Part shown: positions 51,058-64,000 of the stretch, piece by piece
Position numbering within the stretch: the first letter of the stretch is position 1
Layout: every line of letters starts with the position of its first letter
NCBI RefSeq assembly: GCF_963422355.1
Contig: NC_085085.1
Location: 15,315,543-15,379,542 of the forward strand
DNA length: 64,000 bases
Reading direction: 5' to 3'
DNA from: Corticium candelabrum
Taxonomy: Eukaryota > Porifera > Homoscleromorpha > Homosclerophorida > Plakinidae
Position numbers and translations under genes: made by a program
The notes under the pieces: model-generated
What the model was told of the DNA's origin: nothing
Seen by the model: the letters and a program-made list of their open reading frames with translations, nothing else
Database searches by the model: none

Positions 51058-54000
51058 TAGATACATGACCAGTCCTTCGTACAGGCAGAGAACTGTAGTG
51101 TTATGACGAAAGACTTAGTTTAAGCGTGTGTAGACACGTCATGTGCAGTTTTTGGGTAGAAATCGACACAAATAGCTTACTGGCCTGTTCTCCGCACGGC
51201 AGATTAGATTATTAGTGGTTAATTAATTTATCATTGTATGCATTGATAAAGTATATCTCATTCACCCGTTCTAATTTATTATGAAGAGTATCTCTGAAGA
51301 ATTCTCATGAAGAATTTCTTTCACATGAAGGACGGGTCATGTATCTAGTTCGACTATACGTCAGTAGTATCTGACTCGCTCTGAGCGTATTTTGTGGCTC
51401 TTAAAAAAGCCGGTTTTTATAGATTCTGTGGAATAGAATAGGCACGTACTGGTCGATCTCTGGGAGCGGTCATATTTACTTGCAAGATGTCAAAGCTTCA
51501 GGGTAAACAATATTGTGTGTCTTTCCCTCTGGTGCAAGTACGAACAGATTGCTTGAGGAGCCGACCCTTGAGCACCCCACATATAGCTGGCCATGTGAGA
51601 AACGGGGCGTGGTAAGACTGAGGCCAGCAATGGTAAGGGACTGCCCTTGAGCCTTGTTGATCATCATTGAAAAGCTGAGACGCACAGGAAACTGAAGCCG
51701 CTTGAACTGGAAAGGGAGATCTGATTGGTATTTTTGGCATGAAGACGTTGTGTCCTGTAGTATTGCCTGTGATGATGGTTGCTTCGATTACATGGGGTAG
51801 GAGCTGCCTAACCACCAATCGTGTTCCAATGCAAAGCGTTGGAGGGTCAAGGTTTCGTAAATGAATGATAGGCGCACCAACCTTTAGCTCAAGCCTGTGC
51901 TGAGGTACACCAGGTAGTTCCAGTGAGTTAAGAAATTCTACAGGATACTGGACTGCTTCGGAGGTATCAAAAACTGTATCGATAGATTTGTAGACTTGAA
52001 TGGGTCCAGGAATCTAGTGGAGGAGGGTCGAGTTGATCTGTCCCACAGCATCATTCTTTGGGGCAAGTATTGCTCTTTCACATAGCCATTTGTGGTCCCT
52101 AAAGTGTTGTTGTAGGTTGGGAAAGACTTTGTTTATCAGCTCTTCTTCTGTATCGACCACTGTGCCAATGTCTTTCATGGTGAGCTGACCATCAGGATCA
52201 GGCACCATTTTGCCATTGCCTAGCAGGAGAAGACGCTCAGAAAATATTTCTGCCCGGCCGATCTCCATGCAAATGGACCCTTATGTTAGTATTGAGGCTG
52301 AGCTTGGTAAAATGACGCCATAGATAGGAGGATTTGACACATGCTTGCATCTCGTCAGCTCGTGTTCCTCGAGAAACAACGGAAGAGTCTGCCTGAAGTC
52401 TCCAGCCATAGTGAAAGTCACACCTCCCATGAGGCACTTGTTTCCACGAATATCTTGTAGAGTTTTGTCTAAGGCTTCGAAAGCTGTTTTGTGAGACATG
52501 GTGCACTCATCCCAGACATTGAGACTACACTGGCTCAGAACTTCAGCAAGGGCTGTGCCTTTGGAGATGTTGCAGGTTGGAGTTTCAGCAAGGGACAGAT
52601 TGAGGGGTAGTTTGAAGACTGAGTGTGCAGTCCTTCCACCAGAGAGGAGAGTAGCAGCAATTCCAGAGGAGGCGACTGCAAGCGTGATGCGCTTGTTCTG
52701 TCGGACAGCTGCTAGAAGGAGGTTGATGACAAACGTTTTTCCTGTTCCTCCTGGAGAGTTGAGGAAGAAGAGACACCCACAGTTTTTCTCTACATTGTCA
52801 ATAATTCTGCTGTATCTGCTTTCTGGTCATCCACCACCTTAGGCTCATTCTCAGCAACGAATTCAGCAAGTTCTCTGACGTCGTAGCTGGTTTCTCTAAT
52901 AATCTCAATTGGAATGCTTGCATTTCTTCTGTCTGGTTTAGGGAGACAGTATTCATCAAGAGCCTTGCCACCCAGTGAGATCACAGCATCCTCAATATAG
53001 ATGAGAGCCTGGTTGAAGACGGTATTGTCAAAGTCGAAGGACATGTTTCGGTTCTGCTGGCTATCACGATAGAGGATGTCTTCAGAAAGGCTTTCACGAT
53101 GATTCATCCACAGCGTTGGAGGGGAAGAAAGGTCACAGTTGTGAAGCATGATCGCAAATACCCTTCGGAGTTGGCATGGTACCTGAGAACCTGACGCCTC
53201 TTGGAGAGTCATGTCCCAGTGAGTGTCATCTTCCAGCAACCCTCTCCTCTTGCAAGCTTCTCTGTAAGTAGGACAAATATTGCCAGCAACAAGGAGATCT
53301 TGAAATGACTGCAGACCCTTGATCTCGAAGAGAAGCATGCGCAAGAAAAAGCACTCAAACTGGTTTGGATGGATGCTGTATACCCTTCCTAGAACGCCAG
53401 AAGACTTGATGCCTAGATGATCCTCGACCTCTTTACCTGCTTTTCGCTTTTGCCACCTCCGGCCACTGGAATTCCAGGTATAGTAGCGTGGTACCTGCCA
53501 GTAAAAGAGATTGCGAGCAAATTCATCTTCGTGACAAAGCTTGAAAAAGGCTGTGAGTGTTGTGTCTTTAGGTGGCTCTTGTGCCATCTGTGCAGCACTC
53601 CGTGCTGTGAAGTAAACTCTCTGTCCGTTGTCCAGATGAACTGCAAGGTGTTCAATGGCTGGGTGGCGTTCATGTATGGGGAAGCCAAGGATTCTCCACA
53701 CTGCTTCGTTGCTGCTGATGTAGCGTTCGGTCTGGTACTGCCTGACCTCATCTCTGTCTGTTTCCTTAAGGTTGAAGACTGCCATGTCTGACCCCTTGTT
53801 GATGTGGGTGTTAAAGGTGCGAGAAAGCAAGGGACAGTAAGGAACAATCCACCGGTTGTCAATCTCGACTTCTTGGTATTGGCCACAGAGTTGGAAGTTG
53901 ATCTTGGCTGTCGACCCTCCATCTTCTGGTTTGCGGCATTTGTAGAGCGGGTAGCCATCGCGACCAGTCTGAGTCTCCTTCAAGGCTTGCTTAGGGTAGT

Positions 54001-56683
54001 TCTTTGTGCATTTCCCATCCTTCATGCACGGAGAGTTAGGATTGAAGCGACCGCAAGGTCCATGAACCATGTGGCTCTTGATGATATCATGTAGCTTGGG
54101 GTCTTCTTGTTGACTGGGCAGTTCGGCGCTAATAAAAGAGTCAATCTGGGCAGGACGGAGTTTTTGCTGTAGCCAGAGAAGAATGTGGGCGTGGGGCAGG
54201 CCATGCTTTTGCCACTTAATCGAGTACATGTCACATCGGGTGAGACCAAAGATGTTGCATTTGGTGAAGAGATCAATTAGCTTGACAACCTTCTGTCTGA
54301 AGACTCTGGCAATAATGTCGTGACGGTTAAAGGAAGCTTGTCCTGGCAGTAGCTCAGCAGTGATTTCAGCCCACTTTGGATTACACGTGAAAGTGATAAA
54401 AAGGTCAGGACAGCCATAGTGTTTGACATGTGTCAGAGCATTTTGCGTCTTTTCTTGCATGTACCTTGGCCCACCTGTGAAAGTCGAGGGAAGAATAACC
54501 ATCTTTCCAAGCTCATGGCCATGGGCAGCATCGTTATTGATAGAATCTCAAAGGTGAGCATAATCGTCTACCCTAAGCTCTTTCTGATGGCTGGCAATGT
54601 AAGCAAGTCGCTCACTCTCGATCTTCTCATACATATCTACCAAGAACTGATGAAAAGGTCTCGCTCGCGAAAGAGGTGGTCTGAAGAACCTAGCCGTAAC
54701 ATTAGATGGTATGCATAAAACTCCATAGCTGTCACCTTTTTGTCTATTGGACCGCCACCTGAATCTTGCTTGTAGATTTGCCAATAGGAGCCGTCTTCAC
54801 CTCTGGTGTAGATGAGTGGATATCGAAGTCCGTTGTACGCCCTATTAGATGAACTGATCCTCTCCAGTTCATTGTTTCTGTGTCTGATTATGATGTCACG
54901 CTGTCCCTTCTCGTACCCAGAAATGACAGCTGCCACCTCAGAAACAACAGGAGCATTGAAGCGACGTCGATGTTCCCCCAAAGGTACCTTGTCAGGATTG
55001 ATGACAATGTCAAACTCTCTTCCTGGATGGTTTTCAAATGCATACTTGAAACTGCCGACCAAATAGTTGTTTTGGTGAAGCATGTCTTGAAGGCACCGGA
55101 TAATGGGGAGCGTGGTTCCAGGAATAACCTGACCTCGTCGTTTAGCCTGGTCTTTTGGATCTCCAATAAAGTAGATCTGGAGAAACTGGGCCTCTTCACC
55201 GGCCATTGGAAGAAGACTGCCGATAGTGTGATAAACTTGCCCTTGAACCTTAAAAGTTGGCATGTAGCCATGCTCGGTGACTTCTTTGTCAGCTCCAAAA
55301 CTCGTCATCTGAAAACAGCTGTTGTACTTGCGCATGTTATCAAGAAAATGACGGCTCTCTGCTGTTTCTCCCTTTAGCAGAGTTTGGAGAGGTTCTGGAG
55401 AAGAAGTAAGTGTTGGCAAAAGAAACTTTGCCATTCGAGCAGCACATGCCTTTCGTTTCCTTCTGCCATTTCAATGCTCCGCACTTCCCGCAGCTCTGAG
55501 ACATCGATCCAATCTGTGCCGCAATTGAATAATCAAGAGATGAGCCGTAATTGAATGTAGCACCGGAGATGTTCAATACTTCAAAGAGTATGTCACGGGC
55601 TGGAGTGCAATGACGTGCTGGAGTGCAATGACGTGCTGATCCAACTGATGTACGCAGATGACGTTCTCGTATCTCAGTCTCCCTTTCTTCGTCTGTCTGA
55701 GCTGTTCTCTTTGTAGCTGCTCATGTGCGAACACTCTCAATCCGTACCTCAGTCTGTTCTGGTGTTTCAGATGCTCTCCTCTTTGCTGCTCGTTCACAGA
55801 GGTCTTGTCGGCGTTTCTGACGGTGTTCTAGTGTTTCAGATGTTATCCTCTTTGCTGCTCATGCACAGAGGTCTTGTAGGCGTTTCTGACTCTGTTCTGG
55901 TGTTTCAATTGCTCTCCTTGAAGCTGCTCGTGCACGGAGGTCTTGTCGGCATTTCTGACGCTGTTCTTCTGTCTTTTCCAAGAGAGTGGAAGATTGCCTT
56001 CTTAAGCTGGCAGAGCGGCGTGACAGGTTGGACTCTTTGGTGGCATGTTATGTTGAATGGATGACCTTGAAAGGTACAAATACGTAGAAAGGTATGCCTT
56101 AAATTAAATTCTAACTTTTGCTTACTTTAGATGTGTAGGTAGAAAACAGCAACAATCTCGTTTGCTGCTAACCTCTTAGATGTAACACCACTCAATATTT
56201 CTTTTTGGAACCAATGTCTTTGCTCTGGACGTAGTTTGATGTTCAAGATAAGCAAAATCAACTACAGCTTGCTCAGATAACCCAGTTTGATAGGACTGCT
56301 AGAAAGCATTTGACGTAACAAAGGCATGTGGACAACAATGAATGACTTAGGAGAAAACAAAACTGTATATACGCTACGAGATAAAGCTCAATTAACGCAT
56401 CTTTCTTCAAATTAAGTCTATCAGGGGCGGTCAGTCTCCTTCCTGAATGAAAAACCCCATAAAGGTAGTTCTACAGCACTATGTTGCACACTATGTCGTT
56501 CTATGTTGCACCCCCAAAAGGGGACCCGACTGAAAAAGCTGGAAGACGACGCCACCCTGGCCATGTTCTTACGCATGCCGAGTTACACCTGTACCCCAAA
56601 TTTTAGCCTCGTGCGTGATCCGGTCTAGCCGGCTATCAAACTTATACATATATACAAACATCATCAATTTTATATAGTAGTAT

Positions 56684-56772
<89 letters not shown>

Positions 56773-57985
56773 ACACATAAATCTCAAATTTCTCCTCCCC
56801 ACCCATGTCTGCCTACAAATGAGTCTAACAATGATTCGTTTAAGTGAGCAAACGGCAAAGAAAATGTTTCATGAACTTCCGTCGCCCATCCTTTGTATTA
56901 TAGCTAGGGACTGTGTGTACTTGACAACCAAGAAACACCTTCAGGAGTTGAGTGCCACCTATAGTCAACTATTCACACGTCCCATACTACAATCAATCCT
57001 TTACTACACTGTGCTACATCTAACACTGTTGATAGTCAATGTTTGCTGATATCAATTTCTATGTCAGCAAATACCATACCACTATCGTTACAACGGAACT
57101 GAGTGTATACCTAGACTGTACATTTCAATTGTCTTGATCACGATTGCAAAACGACGACTACCTATACCAGGCCTATATACGTAATCTAAACTACTACGAA
57201 GTTTGCATGTTTACTTCCATGACAGCTAGGGTTTCAACAGATACGTATTGTCTAGCTAGGAATAAGCGTTTCAGTAGACGGTCTGAAAACTCTGTTGGAC
57301 GTGTTACTCACGAACGCGAGGCGGCTTCGGATTCCATACAACTAGTTAATATTACACTTTTGTTGTGCAAATAGTGTCTAATCAAATCATACACACCTAC
57401 ATCTACTGTACATGCCAAGCAAGCAAGCATTGCACAGACATGCAGACAGAGGCTAAATAACCTGTGTCTGTCTGTTTGTACAAGTGACGTCTGTCTGTTT
57501 GTACACGTGACGTCTGTCTGTTTGTACACGTGACGTCTGTCTGTTTGTACACGTTACGTCTGTTTGTCCGGTGTCTGTCCTATGTCCATCCCGCCGGTCA
57601 GGTCACCTCTGCATCCCTGGGGGCTTTACAGCAACAGTCAATGCAGAAGATATGTCTTATCAACCTGGGACCACCTACAGTAGCGTTCAGCGTTATCTGC
57701 AGGATTGTAGCCTCCACATTCAATCAAGCTTTCTGCCAAACAGAGAGCCATACTCGTATCGTCTGTCCACTGCAACAATCCCATCAATTAATCGTCTCAC
57801 GTAACGCTAAGCCACAATTTTCTTGCCTGTCCTGCCACGAGGTCAAACGCTCCACCACCGATCATATCTACCAACGGTTCAAACGCTCCTGGAGTTTGAA
57901 ATTCGACAGCTGTTCCTACGGCATCGCCAGTAGCCAAGCCTATAAGGCAACCGGCAAATCTCTGCTGAAGACTGACGTCGCTCAT
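49163..57985 (-). CDS. ADP-ribosylglycohydrolase (DraG/ARH family)
   Basis: Hydrolyses ADP-ribosyl bonds with two Mg ions. Exons from the start: 57985-57827, 57769-57665, 50732-50464, 50409-50295, 50231-50085, 50020-49563, 49319-49163; about 469 residues. If exon 6 is not spliced, it ends at 49559 and the protein has 418 residues. Both metal motifs are present: [15 protein letters not shown] in exon 2 and [20 protein letters not shown] in exon 6. [20 protein letters not shown] and [17 protein letters not shown] are also typical. A C-terminal extension of 100-150 residues beyond the enzyme fold is not recognised. Intron 1 is GC-AG (CAG|GCAAGA). Intron 2 (6.9 kb) hosts a decayed Helitron. It is head to head with shugoshin and tail to tail with CCDC42. 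Confidence 0.88.
51000..51055. repeat. (TA)n microsatellite next to a Helitron-like terminus
   Basis: A pure TA tract immediately before CTAGATACATGACC, mirroring the arrangement at 45248. Confidence 0.95.
51056..51357. mobile_element. 302-bp segment bounded by CTAGATACATGACC inverted ends
   Basis: It starts CTAGATACATGACCAGTCC and ends with the complement of CTAGATACATGACCCGTCC. It may be the 3' terminal part of the minus-strand Helitron (51056 being the CTAG end) with an inverted subterminal repeat, or a separate short element nested at the Helitron edge. Confidence 0.55.
51476..56064 (-). mobile_element. Decayed autonomous Helitron (Rep/helicase) in ADP-ribosylglycohydrolase intron 2
   Basis: Reading on the minus strand I see an Arg/Glu-rich repeated N-terminus (55580-56060) and a Helitron N-terminal region (about 55434-54550). 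The Rep domain in frame 54502-52790 has the HUH motif [11 protein letters not shown] (about 54190). A Pif1-like helicase follows with Walker [13 protein letters not shown] (about 52750), [17 protein letters not shown] and the C-terminal [16 protein letters not shown] 1-nt frameshift near 52818 separates Rep from helicase, and further breaks follow. The segment that should hold the catalytic tyrosines is missing between HIN and KGSD (about 53795). The 5' end is not located. It lies in the same orientation as the host gene. Confidence 0.85.
55723..55965. repeat. Degenerate tandem repeat at the Helitron N-terminus
   Basis: About three copies of a roughly 78-bp unit (TGTTTCAGATG-TCTCCTCTTTGCTGCTC, then AGAGGTCTTGTCGGCGTTTC) encode Arg/Glu-rich repeats on the minus strand. 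A 21-bp duplicate (GGAGTGCAATGACGTGCT) lies just before it at 55600-55640. Confidence 0.75.
56687..56770. repeat. (TG)n microsatellite
   Basis: Pure TG tract in the large glycohydrolase intron. Confidence 0.95.
57464..57560. repeat. 24-bp tandem repeat, about four units
   Basis: Unit TGTACACGTGACGTCTGTCTGT. Each copy carries the overlapping CACGTG and TGACGTC palindromes (E-box and CRE-like), about 100 bp before exon 2 of the minus-strand gene. Confidence 0.85.
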
Positions 57986-58103
57986 AGTCTTAAACGGTCT
58001 GGAAGTGCGAGGCCAAACGTGTGACGTATTGATTGACAGATTGACATGACGTACAGAAACAGACGCGCCAATTATTGGGTTTGGTGAGTTGGAAGTGTCG
58101 AGT
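57986..58103. promoter_or_regulatory. Putative bidirectional promoter glycohydrolase/shugoshin
   Basis: A 118-bp gap between divergent start codons. It holds two TGACGTA boxes (58022-58028, 58047-58053; CRE/ATF-like) and CCAAT (58068-58072). Site function is inferred. Confidence 0.6.
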
Positions 58104-60618
<2,515 letters not shown>

Positions 60619-60833
60619 TGCCTGACTACAGACTCTTCTTTTCTTCTTATCTAATGTATTATCCAACAGTATATTTTGTACACTATGCAGTAAATACTGC
60701 AGTACAGTACAAGTACAATACACAGTAAACACATCGTACACTTTCACACTCTCGCGCACGACTTCTGGAACCCAAGGCTTTGCCCACATACGGGTATTGA
60801 GTATTTTGCTTGTTGCCCCTCAACGCGAGAAAG

Positions 60834-62407
60834 ATGCCGTCTGGCGTAAGTTGCTTTTCAATGTTTGTTACGTCACTTTGAGATGGCTTGTACCTGTTTT
60901 AGGGAGAAAACAGTAAACCAATGATTCTTTTATGGCGAGTCCTTACGAAGTTTTTCCATCTGATGAGTAGCTAATTGCAACAATGTGTAGGGCTGATTTG
61001 ACGTTGGAGCACTTGGATCGCCTTTGTCAATGTGCAACGACAGAAGAGAAGATGAGGTAGACTTATGGTTGTAAATGTAACACTCTAGATAGTTGTAAAG
61101 CGCATGTTGTGGTTGGAAAGAGTCTTCCATTCCAAATTAATTTTATTAAATGATGATAATACATTATACTGTAGTCAGTAATTATTGCTCAAGTAGCTAG
61201 AGTTGCGTTGATAGGTTGCTATACTGTGAATTATTGGTTGTTTTCTTGCCTTGAGTTTCCTTTAGTATAGAAATGTTTTGCCAAATCTTAACAGAAGTTT
61301 GAATAAGCAAGCTCATTGGACTGATATGTTTAAGTAATAAAGTATGGATTATATATGTGTGTGTGTGTGTGTATATTGAATTACTGTCTACGAAAATATA
61401 GGCATGCAAAATTGTGTGACAACCTGATGCAATAATTTATTCTTAAGTTTGTGTGGCTCTATTTGTTTAGCCATTGGAAACCCCTTTTATGGTATGTATG
61501 TAGACTGGTGCAATAAATAGGATTAGAGTGTTGCATTGTGATTTCCTACTGATGCAATTAACTATTGTGTTTGTGTATTTAGACTCATTGGAGAAATATT
61601 CCATCTTGAAGATTTTGAAACAAACCTTAAATCAGGGATAATAGCTGATCTATACTTCTATGCTTTACAGTACAAATCTCTTTATTGTGTTTGTCGAATG
61701 TATTAAGTGTATGCTCGGATTATTGTGTCTCCCATAGGTTTGCAGAGGAGAATAGCTTCAGTTACGAGCAGACTTCTGCTTTCTTTTCTATTGTTAAAGC
61801 TACTCATCATAAGTGTATAGGTAGACATTGTTGTGATGTGTTTCACATAATGAAATTGACTTGGTGTGTTATACTTCTAGAGACTCCATATGACAGTATG
61901 CAAGAAACATATGAGTTTTTCAAATCTCTTCTACTTTGTCACAGCGTGAAGGTTTGTGGTGTTTATGCAGACGTTTTGTTTGAGTGTTGATAGTGTCCAT
62001 TAAATTCTAATTTGCAGAGACCGCCTTACAGCATTGGTATATTTGCAATGGCTGAAGTTGAGAAGATCAGAGATTATGTGCTAAAATCGTGAGCTGTGGC
62101 TTTGATGACTGTGTTGGATAGGGTTTTGTAGCTGTTTCTTACAACAGATATTTTAAGCATTTCAGAATGTACAAATATGCTTTCACTCCAAAGGTAAATC
62201 AGTTGACTTTGATTTAAGAGATGAGCACTTGTACTCATTGTGATGATTGTTGGTGACTTGTAACTGGATGACTATTAAAATAACAGTTATTGTTGTATGA
62301 ATTGATTGTTTGTGTGTTTGTTCTTGTATAGGTTCGTTTGGATATATCATTTCATTATTCTGGTCTTCCTGAAACCCCTCCACCGGGTAGGAACTATTAG
62401 AGTTGAA

Positions 62408-62488
<81 letters not shown>

Positions 62489-63142
62489 ACATTCAATATA
62501 CTTTCACACAAATTTGCTTGAACTCCGTGCTTTTTCTAACACTATTCTCATATACAGAACCTGCGGCAGCAGATGAAGATCAGATTCCTATAGAAGAGGT
62601 GCGTTTGTGCTGCTGCTGCTGTAACTCTACATTTGTAATACATAAAATCTATGATACAGTAGAAAGCTATTGTGATTGCTACATTATTGCTATTCATCAC
62701 AACTACTTTTAGCATATAACGTTGCTGCTTTTACAGTCTTTGTGTAACTATGCATTACAGGAAGTTGGCAACAATGGAGACATCGACAGTGTTCAGCAGA
62801 CAGAAGAGTCAATTGAGGAACCTGCAACAGAAGGTCTACTGTATTACCAATTTCACATCGAATACATTTATTGATTTCTTGGTTTATTTGAGCTAGAATC
62901 TGAGGCTGTTCAAGGTCTTAGAAAAATGATGGAGGCCACTTTTGCAGGACAGCTGGAACAAGTTAGAGTTTTATACGATGACTGTACTGTATGTATGATA
63001 CTAGGTGATGTTGACGTAGTTGAAAGCATCGGTTGATGAGCAGTTGAAGAGCCAGGATAAGAAACTGTTGGAGCGGTTATCTGCAATGGAAAGCAAGGTG
63101 TCTGGAAAGACAATTTCACCACCAAGAAGTCGTAAGAAGTAG
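60834..63142 (+). CDS. CFAP119: Cilia- and flagella-associated protein 119 (CCDC189-like)
   Basis: Exons: 60834-60845, 60903-60949, 60991-61056, 61583-61669, 61738-61820, 61881-61951, 62018-62088, 62148-62193, 62332-62386, 62558-62598, 62761-62833, 62897-62961, 63020-63142. All phases join, giving 279 residues. The best family block is RPPYSIGIFAMAEVEKIRDY followed by YFKHFRMYKYAFTPKVRLD, as in CFAP119/CCDC189, a ciliary protein. KPMILLWRVLTKADLTLEHL marks the N-terminal part. The C-terminus is acidic (IDSVQQTEESIEEPATE), then coiled coil, ending RSRKK. The first coding exon has only four codons (MPSG), so the start is the least certain point. Intron 9 is mainly a TG tract. Confidence 0.82.
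61057..61582. other. CFAP119 intron 3
   Basis: AT-rich intron of 526 bp with a short TG run near 61355-61371. No exon or element seen. Confidence 0.5.
62412..62487. repeat. (TG)n microsatellite in CFAP119 intron 9
   Basis: Pure TG tract filling much of the intron 62387-62557. Confidence 0.95.
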
Positions 63143-63737
63143 ACTTTATGTACAATCGATAGATATGCATATACTGCTACAAAGTATAGTGTGTACTGTA
63201 GATGTAAGATTACTATAGTAGTAAATGAATGTTACATAATCTTGACTATTTGTTACTTATGTTTGTCAGAAACACAGCCGCAGAATATCATACATAAACA
63301 ATAGGGCCTGAGGCAGATGCGACAGAGAGGCAACCTGTTTCCTAATAATTAATTTATTAATACCCATCAAGTTAGCTAGTATTGTTACTCATTAATATTC
63401 ATACAAATATTACGTCACTAGATTAGTGTGACGTTATAAACGAAGAGCAACATAAAGCAAATCATTGTCTTAAATATTATTTAGCTACTGCACCATGCTA
63501 ATTGTTATTCTACCAGAACCCTCTATACTCTGAACTTTCAGACCTTACTCTAAAGAGCAACTCAATTGCAAGGCTATTATGATGACAGTTGAATCACCTG
63601 TGGTGTCCACACTCTATCAGTGGGTCGGTGCCACTTTTTGCATTGTTACCATGAAAGCGACAACGCTGTGAAATCAATCAATTGATTAATTAATTAGACA
63701 CACAAGTCACGTGCTTGTCACCCGCACAATACTAGGC
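63143..63737. other. Intergenic CFAP119 / pectate-lyase-like gene
   Basis: AT-rich spacer with ATTAATTAATTA runs. No gene or repeat is recognised. It presumably contains the 3' UTR of CFAP119 and the promoter of the next gene. Confidence 0.5.
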
Positions 63738-63928
63738 ATGAGTTTTGCCGCTTTTGAGTCGCTGCTGCAGGCAGTTCTAGCTGCAGCGTTGACGTTCTGT
63801 GCGTGCACCGATGGGTATCTGTTGCCAACGCAGAAGCAGGTTTTTAACGTCCGAGATTTCGGAGCGAAAGGAGATGGAAGTACAATGGACACTAACGCCG
63901 TACGAATGGCTTTTGAAGCTTCCAGAAA
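63738..63928 (+). CDS. First exon of a secreted pectate-lyase-3 / GH28-like beta-helix protein (3' end outside window)
   Basis: ATG at 63738 opens a signal peptide (LLQAVLAAALTFCACTDG), then VFNVRDFGAKGDGSTMDTNA. This is the N-terminal signature of the right-handed beta-helix families Pectate_lyase_3 and GH28 polygalacturonase (FNVRDFGAKGDG...DT). A donor GTTATA follows at 63929, and no acceptor is seen before the window ends. Substrate cannot be told from this exon. Such enzymes act on pectin-like or other polysaccharides. In animals they are patchy and sometimes acquired by transfer, but the spliced structure here argues against bacterial contamination. Confidence 0.7.
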
Positions 63929-64000
63929 GTTATACAGATTATGTTTGTAATCACAATGAAGTGCAATGCATGTGTGTGTGTCTGCATCTAACTTATAGAG
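63929..64000. other. Intron of the pectate-lyase-like gene, window edge
   Basis: Follows the donor at 63929. Only 72 bases are visible, and no further exon is present. Confidence 0.4.

Larger units (their letters stand above)
56065..57664. other. Remainder of ADP-ribosylglycohydrolase intron 2
   Basis: Holds a (TG)n tract (56687-56770) and a 24-bp tandem repeat containing ACGTGACGTCTGTCTG (about 57464-57560). Short open frames at 56822-57049 and 57144-57374 have no recognisable similarity. The 5' end of the Helitron must lie somewhere to the left. Confidence 0.5.

Noticed and set aside
56822-57374. Short plus-strand frames in the glycohydrolase intron
   Set aside because: No similarity recognised. 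They lie in an intron beside a TG tract and do not connect by splicing to a gene.
57665-57985. Glycohydrolase as a pseudogene lacking its TDDT exon
   Set aside because: The exon is present at 57769-57665 with correct acceptor and phase. The first exon simply uses a GC donor.
49559-57985. ADP-ribosylglycohydrolase as bacterial contamination or a recent transfer
   Set aside because: It has spliced exons, shares a promoter with shugoshin and hosts a eukaryotic Helitron, so it is a resident gene. Ancient origin was not tested.

Overview
The window is eukaryotic, intron-rich, AT-rich animal DNA. Thirteen protein-coding genes can be read exon by exon with consistent splice phases. Most introns are short (about 45-300 bp). 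There is heavy TG/CA, TA and CTGT microsatellite content, frequent TTAATTAA-type spacer and many small inverted-repeat transposons. Nuclear genes for a type II NADH dehydrogenase, axonemal coiled-coil proteins and an AP beta subunit, with this repeat load, suggest an early-branching marine invertebrate. A sponge is my best guess (inference only). It is not a bacterial, viral or vertebrate window.

Layout, left to right: PES1 (+, 5' end outside the window, 508-4137); SUDS3 (-, 4651-10034) with a decayed reverse-transcriptase element in intron 2; DERL2-like Derlin (+, 10107-13135) with a second retroelement fragment in intron 2; VPS29 (-, 13918-15015); MTMR3/4-type myotubularin with FYVE finger (+, 15128-19520); AP-1/AP-2 beta adaptin (+, 20651-34277), whose large introns are packed with DNA transposons, including a 1.57-kb TTAA-flanked element; alternative NADH dehydrogenase NDH-2 (+, 34551-36333); a secreted ADAMTS-like protein with a ruined zinc site and an R-type lectin-like tail (+, 37192-40748); CCDC42/CFAP73 (+, 43423-49132); an ADP-ribosylglycohydrolase (-, 49163 or 49559 to 57985) with a decayed Helitron in intron 2; a shugoshin (+, 58104-60618); CFAP119/CCDC189 (+, 60834-63142); and the first exon of a pectate-lyase/GH28-like secreted protein (+, 63738 onward).

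The genes are housekeeping or cellular and do not form one pathway. Several share the endomembrane theme (Derlin, VPS29, MTMR, AP beta). Two are ciliary, and SUDS3, PES1 and shugoshin are nuclear. Three adjacent pairs are head to head with only 72-118 bp between start codons, so shared bidirectional promoters are likely.

The most notable features are the ADAMTS-like pseudoprotease/lectin fusion, the TTAA element with two convergent reading frames, the Helitron copy that has lost its catalytic tyrosine segment, a foldback element with a perfect 9-bp target duplication, and three GC-AG introns. No RNA gene or CRISPR array was recognised.
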